Shown here: positions 35,539 to 45,427 of the stretch, piece by piece
Layout: every line of letters starts with the position of its first letter
Numbering within the stretch: position 1 is the first letter of the stretch
Origin: Streptomyces longisporoflavus
GTDB taxonomy: Bacteria; Actinomycetota; Actinomycetes; Streptomycetales; Streptomycetaceae
Length of the DNA stretch: 64,000 bases
Direction: 5' to 3'
Assembly: GCF_014649775.1 (NCBI RefSeq)
Contig: NZ_BMTR01000005.1
Location: 434,001-498,000, forward strand
Translations under genes and position numbers: made by a program
The notes under the pieces: model-generated
What the model saw: only the letters and a program-made list of their open reading frames with translations
What the model was told of the DNA's origin: nothing
Database searches by the model: none

Positions 35539-37965
35539 TCAGCCCTCCTGCTGCGGCGAGGGCCCCGACGGCTTCCGCAGCGCGGCCCACCGGGCCGCGA
35601 TCCGCTCGGACCACCGCGTCTTGAACGCCGTCCAGCGGTCCGACACCGCCCACACCACCCGTGCGGCCGAACGCGGCGCGAGCGTCGCCCGCAACCGGGC
35701 CGGACGGCTCGTCGTGGCCCGCAGTCCGTCGGACACGCGGCGCACGTCGTCGGCCAGACCGGCCGTCGGCTGCGGCCGCGGCGCGTAGAGCACCTGCTCG
35801 ACCGCGGCGGCAAGGCGCTGGACGGACTCCGCGGGCGCCGCGGTCAGCTCCCCGATGCGTACGATCCGGGCCGCCGCCTTGCGCGGGGTCTGCGAATCGT
35901 CCGGCGTGATCCCGTGATCCCAGGCCGTGTCGGTCACTTCGAGCCAGGCGTCCAGGGTCCGCGCGGCCGCATCCGCCTCGGAGCGCCCCGAGGAGCCCAG
36001 GCGCACCGCACGGATCCGCTTGCGCCACAGCATCGGCAGCAACGGCACACCGAGGACCACGAGTGCCCCGAGAGCGACCAGGACGATCATGCCGAACGGC
36101 GGCCCTTCGCCGCCCGAGCCGCCCGCGACCGCCGGGGCCGAGCTCGCGCAGCCGCCCTGCTTCTGCTGGTCGGGCGGGCAGCTCGCGGAGGCCGACGGCT
36201 CGTCGGAGGGAGCCGACGACGAGCTCGGCTCGGGCACCGCCGAGTCGCTCGCACCGTCGGACGGGGTCTCCGGGCGCGTGTAGTCCGGCAGCGTGCCGCG
36301 GTTCGGGGTCGGCTCGAAGCGGGTCCAGCCCACGCCCTCGAAGTACAGCTCGGGCCAGGCGTGCGCGTCCCGCAGACCGACCGACATCGAACCGTCCGCC
36401 TGTGCGGCACCGGGCGTGAAGCCCACCGCGACACGCGCCGGGATGTCCAGCGTCCGCGCCATCGACGCCATGGCGAACGAGAAGTGGACGCAGAAGCCCT
36501 CCTTCTGCTCCAGGAAGCGCGCGATCGCCGTCGGGCCGCTGCCCGCCCGCACCTGCGTGTTGTACGTGAAGCCGCCCTCGGACGCGAAGTAGTCCTGGAG
36601 CTTGACGGCTTTCTCGTAGTCGTTCGACGCGTCCTTGGTGATGCGGCGGGCCTCGGAGGACACCACGGACGGCAAGGTGTCGGGCACCCTGGTGAACTCT
36701 TCCTCGATCTGCTTGGGCGGCTGGGCCGCCCGTGCGAGCTGCTCGGCCGTCGGCTGCACGACGAGGCTCTTGACCTCGTACTGCGCGCCGCGCGTGGTCT
36801 GGCCGCGGTCACCGACCAGGGCGCGCCCCACCGGCTCGTACCGCCAGCGGCCGTCGATCTTCACCTCGCTGGCCGGGTAGGGCATCGGCAGCCAGTTCTG
36901 CGCGTACCTGTCGGCGGCCGAGATGTTCGTCTGGATCTCGCTGCGGGGGACGTCGGGGTAGAGCCCCGGCGGGTCCTCCAGGCGCGAGGGCACGTCCTCG
37001 ATGCTCCGGACGGTGGTCTTCCAGGCCGTGCCGTCGAACTGGTCGAGGGAGACGATCCGCAGATAGAGGTTCGCGGTCTCCTTGGCGTTCGTCTTGTACG
37101 AGATGACCTCGCGGTCGTCCGGTTCGTTCAGGCTGTCCTGGAGCGCGACCAGTGGGTTCACCGCGGAGATCGTGCCGCCACCGCCGGAACCCGAACCCCC
37201 GGCACCGCCTGTGCCGTCGAGGAGCCCGCCGTCGAGGGCGGGCAGTGCGAGCGGCACCACCAGGGCGATCCCCAGGGCGACCGCGCCGATGCGGCGCCCC
37301 GTGCGGACCGGCGCGATCGCGCCTTTGTCGGTCTCCAGACCTCCGGAGATCCGGCCGGGCGCGCGGGCGGCGCCCCCGAAGACCCGCCCCCACTGGGAGA
37401 GCCGGTCCCGCCCCTCCGCGAGGAGCAGCAGCAGATACCCGGCGGCCGCGAGCAGGAACCACAGCCACCCCGCCCCGTCCCCGGAGAGCCCGGCGGCCAC
37501 GGAGTACAGCGCGAGCAGCGGAAGACCCGCGGGCGCCGCCGTACGGAACGTCACCGCGAGGGCGTCCACCGCGAGGCCGATCACCAGGACGCCGCCGACC
37601 AGCATCAGCCGGATGCCGTCGCTGAGCGGCGCCGGTATCGCGTACCGCCCGACGTCGTTGCCGCCCGCTTCGAGGAGCAGCCCGAATTCGCGGAACACGT
37701 CGGGGCCCGGAATCACCCCGCCGATCGCCCGCTCGCGCGCGAACACCAGGGTGAGCAGCAGCAGCGTCACCAGGGCCTGCACGGCGACCGTGACCGGCCG
37801 GGCCAGCGGGACGCGCCGGGTGAGCGCGCCCACGCCGCTCTGCAGCGCGAGCAGGATCGCCGCCTGGACGAACCACGTCGCCGGCTTGACGAGCGGCAGC
37901 AGCGCCCCCGACGCCATCAGCGTCGCCGCCGTGGCACACAGCGCGAGTCGCGCGCGCCCACTCAT
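35539..37965 (-). CDS. Transglutaminase-like membrane protein (DUF3488/TgpA type)
   Basis: An 808-residue protein. The N-terminal ~230 residues hold about seven membrane helices (DUF3488/TgpA N-terminal type). A large external part with a transglutaminase core (~residues 470-580) follows, with the catalytic Cys in EGFCVHFSFAMASMARTLDIPARVAVG, the His in DAHAWPELYF and WTRFEPTP. A Ser/Pro-rich linker, one membrane helix and a C-terminal DUF4129-like cytoplasmic domain end the protein. The ATG at 37965 follows an AGGGGGAC site. It forms one operon with the DUF58 and MoxR genes, a common trio whose function is not settled. Confidence 0.9.
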   Translation of the reverse strand: MSGRARLALCATAATLMASGALLPLVKPATWFVQAAILLALQSGVGALTRRVPLARPVTVAVQALVTLLLLTLVFARERAIGGVIPGPDVFREFGLLLEAGGNDVGRYAIPAPLSDGIRLMLVGGVLVIGLAVDALAVTFRTAAPAGLPLLALYSVAAGLSGDGAGWLWFLLAAAGYLLLLLAEGRDRLSQWGRVFGGAARAPGRISGGLETDKGAIAPVRTGRRIGAVALGIALVVPLALPALDGGLLDGTGGAGGSGSGGGGTISAVNPLVALQDSLNEPDDREVISYKTNAKETANLYLRIVSLDQFDGTAWKTTVRSIEDVPSRLEDPPGLYPDVPRSEIQTNISAADRYAQNWLPMPYPASEVKIDGRWRYEPVGRALVGDRGQTTRGAQYEVKSLVVQPTAEQLARAAQPPKQIEEEFTRVPDTLPSVVSSEARRITKDASNDYEKAVKLQDYFASEGGFTYNTQVRAGSGPTAIARFLEQKEGFCVHFSFAMASMARTLDIPARVAVGFTPGAAQADGSMSVGLRDAHAWPELYFEGVGWTRFEPTPNRGTLPDYTRPETPSDGASDSAVPEPSSSSAPSDEPSASASCPPDQQKQGGCASSAPAVAGGSGGEGPPFGMIVLVALGALVVLGVPLLPMLWRKRIRAVRLGSSGRSEADAAARTLDAWLEVTDTAWDHGITPDDSQTPRKAAARIVRIGELTAAPAESVQRLAAAVEQVLYAPRPQPTAGLADDVRRVSDGLRATTSRPARLRATLAPRSAARVVWAVSDRWTAFKTRWSERIAARWAALRKPSGPSPQQEG

Positions 37966-38053
37966 GAACGTCCCCCTGTTGTCGTACGGGCCGTGCACGC
38001 CGGAGTACGCCTCGTACGCCTCGTGTCCGTGGCCTTGTCTGCCGGGCCGCCGC

Positions 38054-39421
38054 TCATCCCCAGCCCCCGGTCGTCGTCCCCGCCGCCGGAGCCGGGCCCG
38101 TGCTCGCCCGCAAGTGGTCGGCCTGGCGCCACAGGTCCACCAGGGCGACGCCGGGGGGCACCGCCACGGCCGTCCAGCCCGCCTCGCGCAGCATCCGGAC
38201 CCGCTCGTCGCCGGGGCCCGATGGGGCGCCGCCGGTGCCACGGGCCCAGGCCTCGCTGTCCAGGACGAAGGCGACCGCCGCGCCGCTGCGCTGCCGCATC
38301 TTGGCGGCCACCGTGGCCTGCTCCTCGTCGAGGTCGCCGAGGAAGGCGATGAGGAGGCCTTCGTTGCCCCCGCGCAGCACGTCGTACGCGGGAGAGAGCC
38401 CCGCGCCGTCCGAGTGGTCGATCACCGCGAGGGTGTCCATCATCAGTCCCGCCGCGTCCGCCGACTCCTGGCTCGCGCCCGCGAAGCCGTCCGAGCCCTC
38501 GCCGGGCACGGAGTTGCCGGTGTCGGTCAGCAGCCGTACCGAGAAGCCCCGCTCCAGCATGTGCACCAGGGCGGACGCCGTGCCCGCCACCGCCCACTCG
38601 AAGGCCGAGTCGGGTCCGGCGCCCCGGAAGGCGTGCGCCCGGGTGTCAAGGAGCACCGTGCAGCGGGCGCGCTGCGGCTGCTCCTCGCGGCGCACCATCA
38701 GCTCGCCGTAGCGAGCGGTGGAGCGCCAGTGGACGCGGCGCAGGTCGTCGCCGTGGCGGTAGCCCCGCGGGATCACGTCGTCCTCGCCGGCGAGGGCCAG
38801 CGAGCGGTTCCGCCCGTCGCCGTACCCCTTGGCCTCACCGGTAAGGCGCACCGGAGGCAGTGCCTCCACACGCGGGATGACCGTCAGGGTGTCGTACGTG
38901 GAGAAGGAGCGGGTCAGTTCGCACATCCCGAAGGGGTCCGTCAGGCGCAGCTGGAGCGGGCCCAGCGGATAGCGCCCCCGCAGGTCCGAGCGGACGCGGT
39001 AGGACACCTCACGGCGGCCCCCCGCCTCCACCCGGTCGAGCACGAAGCGGGGCCGCGGCCCGAGGACATAGGGCACCCGGTCCTGGAGCATCAGCAGACC
39101 CGTGGGCAGCCTGGAGACGTTGTCCATGCGCAGATGGACGCGGGCCTCCGAACCGGCGGGCACGCGCGCGGGGGAGAGCCTGCGGCTGCCCGCGACGCGG
39201 TAGCGGGTGCGGTAGAGCACCGTCGCGCACACCAGCGGAAGCACGGCGAGCAGCAGCCCGACCCGGAGCAGATCGCTCTGCCCGAGGACGTACGCGCAGA
39301 CGGCGGCGGCGACCCCGGCCGCCAGGAACGAACGCCCGCGCGTGGTCAGCCCCGCGAGCGCGGTCCGCAGTCCGCCCTTGCCTTCCTCGGCCTGCGCCGG
39401 CTGCGGCCCCCCCGCCTCCAT
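38054..39421 (-). CDS. DUF58-domain protein
   Basis: A 455-residue protein with two N-terminal membrane segments (SFLAAGVAAAVCAYVLG and LLLAVLPLVCATVLY), a beta-rich middle and the DUF58 signature DLRRVHWRSTARYGELMVRREE near residue 220-245. A von Willebrand A-like fold follows (CTVLLDTRAHAF). DUF58 proteins are the usual partners of MoxR AAA+ ATPases and are thought to help assemble envelope enzymes. The ATG at 39421 overlaps the moxR stop as TGATG with GGAGG 5 nt upstream; a GTG at 39424 is the alternative. Confidence 0.9.
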   Translation of the reverse strand: MEAGGPQPAQAEEGKGGLRTALAGLTTRGRSFLAAGVAAAVCAYVLGQSDLLRVGLLLAVLPLVCATVLYRTRYRVAGSRRLSPARVPAGSEARVHLRMDNVSRLPTGLLMLQDRVPYVLGPRPRFVLDRVEAGGRREVSYRVRSDLRGRYPLGPLQLRLTDPFGMCELTRSFSTYDTLTVIPRVEALPPVRLTGEAKGYGDGRNRSLALAGEDDVIPRGYRHGDDLRRVHWRSTARYGELMVRREEQPQRARCTVLLDTRAHAFRGAGPDSAFEWAVAGTASALVHMLERGFSVRLLTDTGNSVPGEGSDGFAGASQESADAAGLMMDTLAVIDHSDGAGLSPAYDVLRGGNEGLLIAFLGDLDEEQATVAAKMRQRSGAAVAFVLDSEAWARGTGGAPSGPGDERVRMLREAGWTAVAVPPGVALVDLWRQADHLRASTGPAPAAGTTTGGWG

Positions 39422-40440
39422 CACAGCCTCCGCGCGCCGGGCGGCTGCTGGTTGAAGTAACCGCTGTTCGGCTGGCCGGTGGCCGGTACGGGCGTGCGCT
39501 GGAGGATCTCCAGGACGACCGCTTCGGCCGTACGCCGGTTCAACTGGGCCTGCGCCGTGGGCAGCAGCCGGTGTGCGAGCACCGCCACGGCCAGGGCCTG
39601 TACGTCGTCCGGCAGCGCGAACTCCCGGCCGCTGAGCGCCGCGGAGGCCTTGGCCGCCCGCAGCAGGTGCAGCGTCGCCCGCGGGGACGCCCCGAGTCTC
39701 AGGTCGGGGTGGTTGCGGGTGGCCGCGACCAGGTCCACGGCGTAGCGCCGCACGGAGTCGGCCACGTGGACCGTGCGCACGGCGTCGACGAGCTTCACGA
39801 TGTCGTGCGCGTGCGCCACCGGCTGGAGGTCGTCGAGCGGCGAGACGCCGCCGTGCACGTCCAGCATCTGGAGCTCGGCCTCCGCGCTCGGATAGCCGAT
39901 CGAGACGCGCGCCATGAAGCGGTCGCGCTGCGCCTCGGGCAGCGGATAGGTGCCCTCCATCTCGACCGGGTTCTGCGTCGCCACCACCATGAAGGGGCTC
40001 GGCAGTTCGTAGGTCTGCCCGTCGATGGTGACCTGGCGCTCCTCCATGGACTCGAGGAGCGCCGACTGCGTCTTGGGGGACGCGCGGTTGATCTCGTCGC
40101 CGATCACGATCTGCGCGAAGATCGCGCCGGGCTTGAACTCGAAGTCCCGGCGCTGCTGGTCGAAGATGGACACACCGGTGATGTCCGACGGCAGCAGGTC
40201 GGGCGTGAACTGGATGCGCCGCACGGAGCAGTCGATGGACCGCGCCAGCGCCTTGGCGAGCATGGTCTTGCCCACGCCCGGTACATCTTCGATCAGCAAG
40301 TGCCCCTCGGCGAGGAGCACGGTCAGCGAAAGCCGTACGACCTCTGGCTTACCTTCGATCACACCCTCGACCGACCTGCGGACACGCTCCGCTGTGGCGG
40401 TCAGATCTGTGAGGCTCGCTCGATCGTCATAGGTCGTCAC
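39421..40440 (-). CDS. MoxR-family AAA+ ATPase
   Basis: A 339-residue AAA+ ATPase of the MoxR (AAA_3) group. Walker A is EDVPGVGKTMLAKALA, Walker B is IVIGDEINRA, and sensor 1 is VVATQNPVEMEGTYPLPEAQ with the arginine finger in QRDRFM. The C-terminal lid has LGASPRATLHLLRAAKA. MoxR proteins act as chaperones that insert cofactors or mature complexes, here probably with the DUF58 and transglutaminase proteins encoded next. The GTG at 40440 is supported by GGAGGG just upstream, which removes an unlikely 24-residue extension. Confidence 0.92.
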   Translation of the reverse strand: MTTYDDRASLTDLTATAERVRRSVEGVIEGKPEVVRLSLTVLLAEGHLLIEDVPGVGKTMLAKALARSIDCSVRRIQFTPDLLPSDITGVSIFDQQRRDFEFKPGAIFAQIVIGDEINRASPKTQSALLESMEERQVTIDGQTYELPSPFMVVATQNPVEMEGTYPLPEAQRDRFMARVSIGYPSAEAELQMLDVHGGVSPLDDLQPVAHAHDIVKLVDAVRTVHVADSVRRYAVDLVAATRNHPDLRLGASPRATLHLLRAAKASAALSGREFALPDDVQALAVAVLAHRLLPTAQAQLNRRTAEAVVLEILQRTPVPATGQPNSGYFNQQPPGARRL

Positions 40441-40664
40441 CCGGCCCTCCTCGGACACGTTCTCCGGGCCGACGCATCGTGTGCGGCCCGGCCCACCCCG
40501 AAACACGGACACCGCGCCTGAAAGGTTCAGCGCGATGCCACACCCGCATTCTTGTTGGGCATACCGGGTTGTGTCACTTGCCCGTGGATAACTGGCGGCG
40601 ATATGTCAGGTCTTGCGGCCTTTTGGCTGTCGAGCCGGTCCGGAAAGGTCCGGTCCGGAGCCGG

Positions 40665-41225
40665 TTACGCAGGGTCGATCTCCCGCAGCAGACCCGTGGT
40701 CACATCGAAGACGAATCCCCGCACATCGTCCGTGTGCAGAAGGAACGGCGAGGTCCGCACGCGCTGCATCGACTGCCGTACGTCCTGCTCGACGTCGCGG
40801 AATGCTTCCACCGCCCAGGCGGGCCGCTGGCCGACCTCGAGTTCGAGCTCGTGCCGGAACTCCTCGGTGAGGCTCTCCAGGCCGCACTTGGTGTGGTGGA
40901 TCAGCACGACGCTGCGCGTGCCGAGCGCGCGCTGGCTGATCGTCAGGGAACGCATGACGTCGTCCGTGACCACGCCGCCCGCGTTGCGGATGGTGTGGCA
41001 GTCGCCCAGATCGAGGCCGAGCGCGGCGTGCAGATCGATGCGGGCGTCCATGCAGGCGACGACGGCCACGCCCAGGACGGGCCGGGCGTCCATGCCGGGG
41101 TCGGTGAAGCCGGCGGCGTAGCGCCGATTGGCCTCGACCAGGCGGTCCGTGACGGTGCCGTCGGCGGCTATGCCATCGGCCGGCTCTGCGGGGAGGCTCC
41201 CCGTGGGAGATGCGGAAGTCGACAT
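40665..41225 (-). CDS. Beta-class carbonic anhydrase
   Basis: A 186-residue zinc enzyme interconverting CO2 and bicarbonate. Zinc ligands are in ACMDARID (Cys, with the Asp-Arg dyad) and HHTKCG (His and Cys). The RNAGGVVTDDVMRSL segment is characteristic. It is cytoplasmic. The ATG at 41225 has a TACCGT box (41233-41238) 7 nt upstream and no ribosome site, so it is probably leaderless. The gap to the MoxR gene (40441-40664) contains a CCGGTCCGG direct repeat and a possible terminator but no gene. Confidence 0.92.
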   Translation of the reverse strand: MSTSASPTGSLPAEPADGIAADGTVTDRLVEANRRYAAGFTDPGMDARPVLGVAVVACMDARIDLHAALGLDLGDCHTIRNAGGVVTDDVMRSLTISQRALGTRSVVLIHHTKCGLESLTEEFRHELELEVGQRPAWAVEAFRDVEQDVRQSMQRVRTSPFLLHTDDVRGFVFDVTTGLLREIDPA

Positions 41226-41645
41226 GGCTATGACGGTAGTCGGCGCTGATCGTCCGGGCCTGCCGTGGGAAGGGACAAAAAAGGTCAACGAGTCTTGTTG
41301 TGAGCTAATCCACAGGGGTGGACCCGGCTACCCCGAACGGGTGACGGAGCGCGATGTGCGACTCCTTCGAGGACCCGTTCGCGACGCGCAGGCCAGTTGA
41401 TTGACCGGGCGACAGGGTGGACTAAAGTGACGCGAAGTGGGAGGGCCGTGACCTGCTCCCCGCTGGACTGTTCACCCGGGGATTCCCCTGAATCCCCCGC
41501 GTACGCGGCGCGTACGTACGGCTCGGCCTCCTCCCGCTCCCGGTCGGCTGACGCCACTTCCCCGGCGCCAGCGGGCCGTTCCCCTTCACGAGCGGGCGGG
41601 GACCCGGCCGTGCGTATGACGCCGCGCCGGATTTGAGAGGGCCCT
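41226..41645. other. Carbonic anhydrase / rsmH intergenic region
   Basis: This 420-nt divergent intergenic region holds the leaderless promoter of the anhydrase gene on the minus strand, the dcw promoter (41401-41428) and a roughly 210-nt untranslated leader before rsmH. No mraZ-like reading frame is present where many bacteria have it. Confidence 0.7.
41401..41428 (+). promoter_or_regulatory. Main promoter of the dcw operon
   Basis: TTGACC (41401-41406) and TAAAGT (41423-41428), separated by 16 nt, make one of the best vegetative-type promoters in the window. Transcription would start near 41435, leaving a leader of about 210 nt before rsmH. Confidence 0.75.
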
Positions 41646-42602
41646 TTGAGCCAGACCCGACACGTCCCGGTGATGCTCCAGCGATGCCTGGACCTGTTGG
41701 CCCCCGCGCTCGCCCAGCCCGGCGCGGTCGTCGTCGACTGCACGCTCGGACTCGGCGGCCACAGCGAGGCCCTGCTTTCCACCTTCCCGTCGGCCCGCCT
41801 CATCGGCCTGGACCGCGACAAGGAAGCGCTGCGGCTCTCCGGGGAGCGGCTCGCGCCCTTCGGCGACCGGGCCGAGCTGGTGCACGCCGTCTACGACGAA
41901 CTGCCCGAGGTGCTCGACCGGCTCGGCATCGCCAAGGTCCAGGGCGTCCTGTTCGACCTCGGCGTCTCCTCCATGCAACTCGACGAGGCCGACCGCGGCT
42001 TCGCCTACGCGCAGGACGCGCCCCTGGACATGCGCATGGACCAGACGACCGGCGTCAGCGCCGCCGAGGTCCTCAACACGTACGCACCGGGCGAACTGGT
42101 CCGGATCCTGCGCCAGTACGGCGAGGAGAAGCAGGCCAAGCGGATCGTGAGCGCCGTCGTGCGCGAGCGCGAGAAGGAGCCGTTCAGCAACAGCGCGCGG
42201 CTCGTCGAGCTGATCCGCGACTCCCTGCCGCAGGCCGCCAAGCGCACCGGCGGCAACCCCGCCAAGCGCACCTTCCAGGCCCTGCGCATCGAGGTCAACG
42301 GCGAGCTGAGCGTCCTGGAGGCAGCCATTCCGGCGGCCGTGAAGGCGCTCGCCGTCGAGGGCCGTATCGCCGTCCTGTCGTACCACTCGCTCGAGGACCG
42401 CCTGGTCAAGCAGGTGTTCGCGGCCGGTGCGGCGACCACGGCGCCGCCCGGCCTGCCGGTCGTGCCCGAGCGCTACCAGCCCCGCCTCAAGCTGCTCACG
42501 CGCGGCGCGGAGCTGCCCACCGAGGAAGAGATCGCCGAGAACCGCCGGGCGGCCCCGGCACGGCTGCGGGGTGCGCAGCGCATCCGCGAGGAGAGCCCGT
42601 GA
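41646..42602 (+). CDS. rsmH: 16S rRNA (cytosine(1402)-N4)-methyltransferase
   Basis: A 318-residue MraW/RsmH methyltransferase that modifies C1402 of 16S rRNA in the decoding site. It has the N-terminal [13 protein letters not shown], the SAM motif [12 protein letters not shown] with [26 protein letters not shown], and the C-terminal [14 protein letters not shown]. The TTG start at 41646 is preceded by GAGAGGG. It is the first gene of the dcw operon after a long leader. No mraZ precedes it. Confidence 0.95.
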   Translation: MSQTRHVPVMLQRCLDLLAPALAQPGAVVVDCTLGLGGHSEALLSTFPSARLIGLDRDKEALRLSGERLAPFGDRAELVHAVYDELPEVLDRLGIAKVQGVLFDLGVSSMQLDEADRGFAYAQDAPLDMRMDQTTGVSAAEVLNTYAPGELVRILRQYGEEKQAKRIVSAVVREREKEPFSNSARLVELIRDSLPQAAKRTGGNPAKRTFQALRIEVNGELSVLEAAIPAAVKALAVEGRIAVLSYHSLEDRLVKQVFAAGAATTAPPGLPVVPERYQPRLKLLTRGAELPTEEEIAENRRAAPARLRGAQRIREESP

Positions 42603-42650
42603 AGCGCACCCGCCGGGAGCATCCGTGAACGGCGTCCCTGAGGAGGCCCC

Positions 42651-43232
42651 ATGAGCAAGAAGCCCGAACTGCGCGGACGGGCCGCCCGGCTCGCGCGGCT
42701 GCTGCCCTCGGGGCCGAACCAGGCCGCGCGCGCGCCTTTCGTGCTCCTTGTGGTGCTGCTGCTCGGCGGGGGTCTGATCGGCCTCCTCATCCTGAACTCC
42801 TCGCTCAACGAAGGCTCGTTCCAGCTGAGCGAGCTCAAGAAGGAGACGACGGAGCTCACCGACCAGGAGCAGGAGCTCCAGCGGGAGGTGGATGCCTACG
42901 CCGCCCCCGACGCCCTCCAGCGCCGTGCCCGCGAGCTCGGCATGGTGCCGGGCGGCGACCCCGCCTTCCTGAACCCGGACGGCACCGTGCGCGGCGTTCC
43001 CGGAGCCGCCAAGTCCTCCGCGCTGCTGCCCGACCCGCGGCCGCAGGAGGTGGCGTCCCCGGCGCCGTCGGTCTCGATCCCGGTGACGCCTCCGCTCCCG
43101 TCCCCGGTGTCCCCGCCCCCCTCCGGCGCCCCCGCAGTGCCCTCAGCGCCCGCAGTGCCCGCAGTGCCCTCAGAGGCCCCGCCCACGCCCCTCCCCTCCG
43201 CGAAGCCCGGCCCCACGACCTCCGGCAGGTGA
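42651..43232 (+). CDS. ftsL: Cell division protein FtsL
   Basis: A 193-residue bitopic membrane protein. A basic cytoplasmic N-terminus is followed by one membrane helix (FVLLVVLLLGGGLIGLLILNSSL, ~residues 26-48). A periplasmic-side coiled coil follows (ELKKETTELTDQEQELQREVDAY) with the RARELGMVPGGDPAFL motif, then a Pro/Ala/Ser-rich tail of ~90 residues (repeated VPSAPAVPAVPS). It links FtsI and FtsW in the divisome. It starts 48 nt after rsmH with a strong GAGGAGG site. The long Pro-rich tail is typical of actinobacteria. Confidence 0.9.
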   Translation: MSKKPELRGRAARLARLLPSGPNQAARAPFVLLVVLLLGGGLIGLLILNSSLNEGSFQLSELKKETTELTDQEQELQREVDAYAAPDALQRRARELGMVPGGDPAFLNPDGTVRGVPGAAKSSALLPDPRPQEVASPAPSVSIPVTPPLPSPVSPPPSGAPAVPSAPAVPAVPSEAPPTPLPSAKPGPTTSGR

Positions 43233-43237
43233 CGTAA

Positions 43238-45199
43238 GTGACGGACCGCCAACCCCCGCGACGCAGGGTCCCGGCACCCGCGCGGCCCTCGCGCCCCGCC
43301 CGCCCCGGCCAGCAGCGCCGTCCGGGAACAGGGGCCCGCCCCGCGGCCCGCCGCCCGCGCCCCGCCGCCTCCAAGGCCCGCACGATCCGGCTCGGCAGCC
43401 CGCGGCCCCGCCTTCGCATGGTGAGCCTCGGCCTGACCCTGGTGATGCTGGCCTTTGTCGTACGCCTCCTCCAGGTGCAGGCCGTTGACGCGAGCGTGTA
43501 CACCGCCAAGGCCGAGAAGAACCGCTACTTCAGCCACGTCCTGACCGCCGAGCGCGGGGGCATCACCGACCGCCGCGGCGTCGAACTCGCCGCCAGCGTG
43601 GACGCGTACGACATCACGGCCGACCCGACGATGTTCACGCTGAAGGAGATGGGCATCAAGGACGGGCCCGAACAGGCCGCGGCCCTCCTCGCCCCGATCC
43701 TCGACAAGGACGTCGACCGGCTCACCGAGCAGCTCAAGACCCCCAAGACGCGCTACGTCCTGCTCGCCCGCCGGCAGACCCCGCAGGTCTGGAAGCAGAT
43801 CAAGGACCTGCGCGGCGCGCTAGACGACAAGGCGGCCACCGACAAGAAGAGCGCCAACGTCCTGGCGGGCGTCTTCCAGGACCCCAGCAGCAAGCGCGTG
43901 TACCCGAACGACACCCTGGGCGCCGGGATACTGGGCTGGGTCAACGCCGAGGGCAAGGGCGCGGGCGGCGTGGAGCAGCAGCTCGACAAGCAGCTCGCCG
44001 GCAAGGACGGCAAGATCAGGTACGCCCAGTCCGGCGGCCACCAGGTGCCGACCGCGGGCAGCACGGAGACGCCCGCCGTGCCCGGCTCGGACGTCGAGCT
44101 CACCATCGACCGCGACATCCAGTGGGCCGCGCAGAACGCGATCTCCGAGCAGGTGAAGAAGTCGCAGGCGGACCGCGGCTACGTGATAGTGCAGGACACC
44201 AGGACCGGCGAGATCCTCGCGATGGCGAACTCCCCGGGCTTCGACCCGAACGACCTCTCGCAGGCCGACGGCACGGCCCTCGGCAACGCCTCGCTCCAGG
44301 ACGCCTTCGAGCCGGGTTCCACCGCCAAGGTCATGTCGATGGCCGCCGTCCTGGAGGAGAACGCGGCCACGCCCGGCACGCATGTGACGGTCCCCAACCG
44401 CCTGCACCGCGGCGACCGGCTCTTCCAGGACGACATCGACCACCCGACCTGGCATCTCACGCTCAACGGCGTCCTCGCCAAGTCCAGCAACATCGGCACG
44501 ATCCTGGCCACCGGCGAACTGGGCAAGACCCAGCGCGAGGCCAACAAGTCGCTCTACTCGTACCTGCGGAAGTTCGGCATCGGCAAGGAGACCGGGCTCG
44601 GCTTCCCCGGTGAGACGTCCGGCATCCTCGCGCCTGCCGACAAGTGGTCCACCTCGCAGCAGTACACGATCCCGTTCGGCCAGGGCTTCTCGATCAACGC
44701 CATGCAGGCGGCCTCCGTCTACTCGACCATCGCCAACGGCGGCGTACGCGTCGAGCCTTCGCTGGTGCGCGGCATAAAGGGCCCCGACGGCCGCTTCACG
44801 CCCGCGAAGAAGCCCGGCAAGACCCGGGTGGTGAGCGAGAAGACCGCCAAGACGGTCGCGCACATGCTCGAGTCCGTCGTCGACGACGAAGAGGGCACGG
44901 GCACCAAGGCCCGCATCCCCGGCTACCGGATCGCGGGCAAGACGGGTACGGCCAACCGGGTCGACCCCGAGACCGGCAAGTACAAGGGCTACACCTCCTC
45001 GTTCGCCGGCTTCGCGCCCGCCGACAAGCCGCGCGTCACCGTCTACTGCGCGATCCAGAACGCCACCAAGGGCAGCTACTTCGGCGGCCAGATCTGCGGC
45101 CCCATCTACAAGGAAGTCATGCAGTTCGCCCTCAAGACCCTCCAGGTCCCGCCCACCGGCAAGGCCGCGGCCCGGCTCCCCGTCACCTTCGAACCCTGA
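43238..45199 (+). CDS. ftsI: Penicillin-binding protein FtsI (division transpeptidase)
   Basis: A 653-residue class B penicillin-binding protein that cross-links septal peptidoglycan. A basic, Pro/Arg-rich cytoplasmic tail of ~60 residues is followed by one membrane helix (MVSLGLTLVMLAFVVRLLQV). A dimerisation domain follows with RGGITDRRGVELAASVDAYDI, then the transpeptidase domain with STAK (S361, K364), SSN (416-418) and KTG (568-570). No PASTA domain is present. Five nt separate it from ftsL. The GTG at 43238 has AGGTGACG just upstream. Confidence 0.95.
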   Translation: MTDRQPPRRRVPAPARPSRPARPGQQRRPGTGARPAARRPRPAASKARTIRLGSPRPRLRMVSLGLTLVMLAFVVRLLQVQAVDASVYTAKAEKNRYFSHVLTAERGGITDRRGVELAASVDAYDITADPTMFTLKEMGIKDGPEQAAALLAPILDKDVDRLTEQLKTPKTRYVLLARRQTPQVWKQIKDLRGALDDKAATDKKSANVLAGVFQDPSSKRVYPNDTLGAGILGWVNAEGKGAGGVEQQLDKQLAGKDGKIRYAQSGGHQVPTAGSTETPAVPGSDVELTIDRDIQWAAQNAISEQVKKSQADRGYVIVQDTRTGEILAMANSPGFDPNDLSQADGTALGNASLQDAFEPGSTAKVMSMAAVLEENAATPGTHVTVPNRLHRGDRLFQDDIDHPTWHLTLNGVLAKSSNIGTILATGELGKTQREANKSLYSYLRKFGIGKETGLGFPGETSGILAPADKWSTSQQYTIPFGQGFSINAMQAASVYSTIANGGVRVEPSLVRGIKGPDGRFTPAKKPGKTRVVSEKTAKTVAHMLESVVDDEEGTGTKARIPGYRIAGKTGTANRVDPETGKYKGYTSSFAGFAPADKPRVTVYCAIQNATKGSYFGGQICGPIYKEVMQFALKTLQVPPTGKAAARLPVTFEP

Positions 45200-45427
45200 G
45201 CCCCGCAGGCCCCTGATCACCACCAGGACAAACCCGTGAGAACGATCACTCCGACGCCGGGGAACCAGCCCCCGCCACACCGCCCGCCCACCCGCCTCCC
45301 ACCACCACCCGTGCTCGACCGCGCTGCGCGCGAGGCCCCCCTTTTTAGCCCTGAGCCCGGTGAGCCCGGTACGCTCACCGCCGTGCCACACGCTGATCAG
45401 TCCCAAACCACCCAGAAGGGCGTTCCC

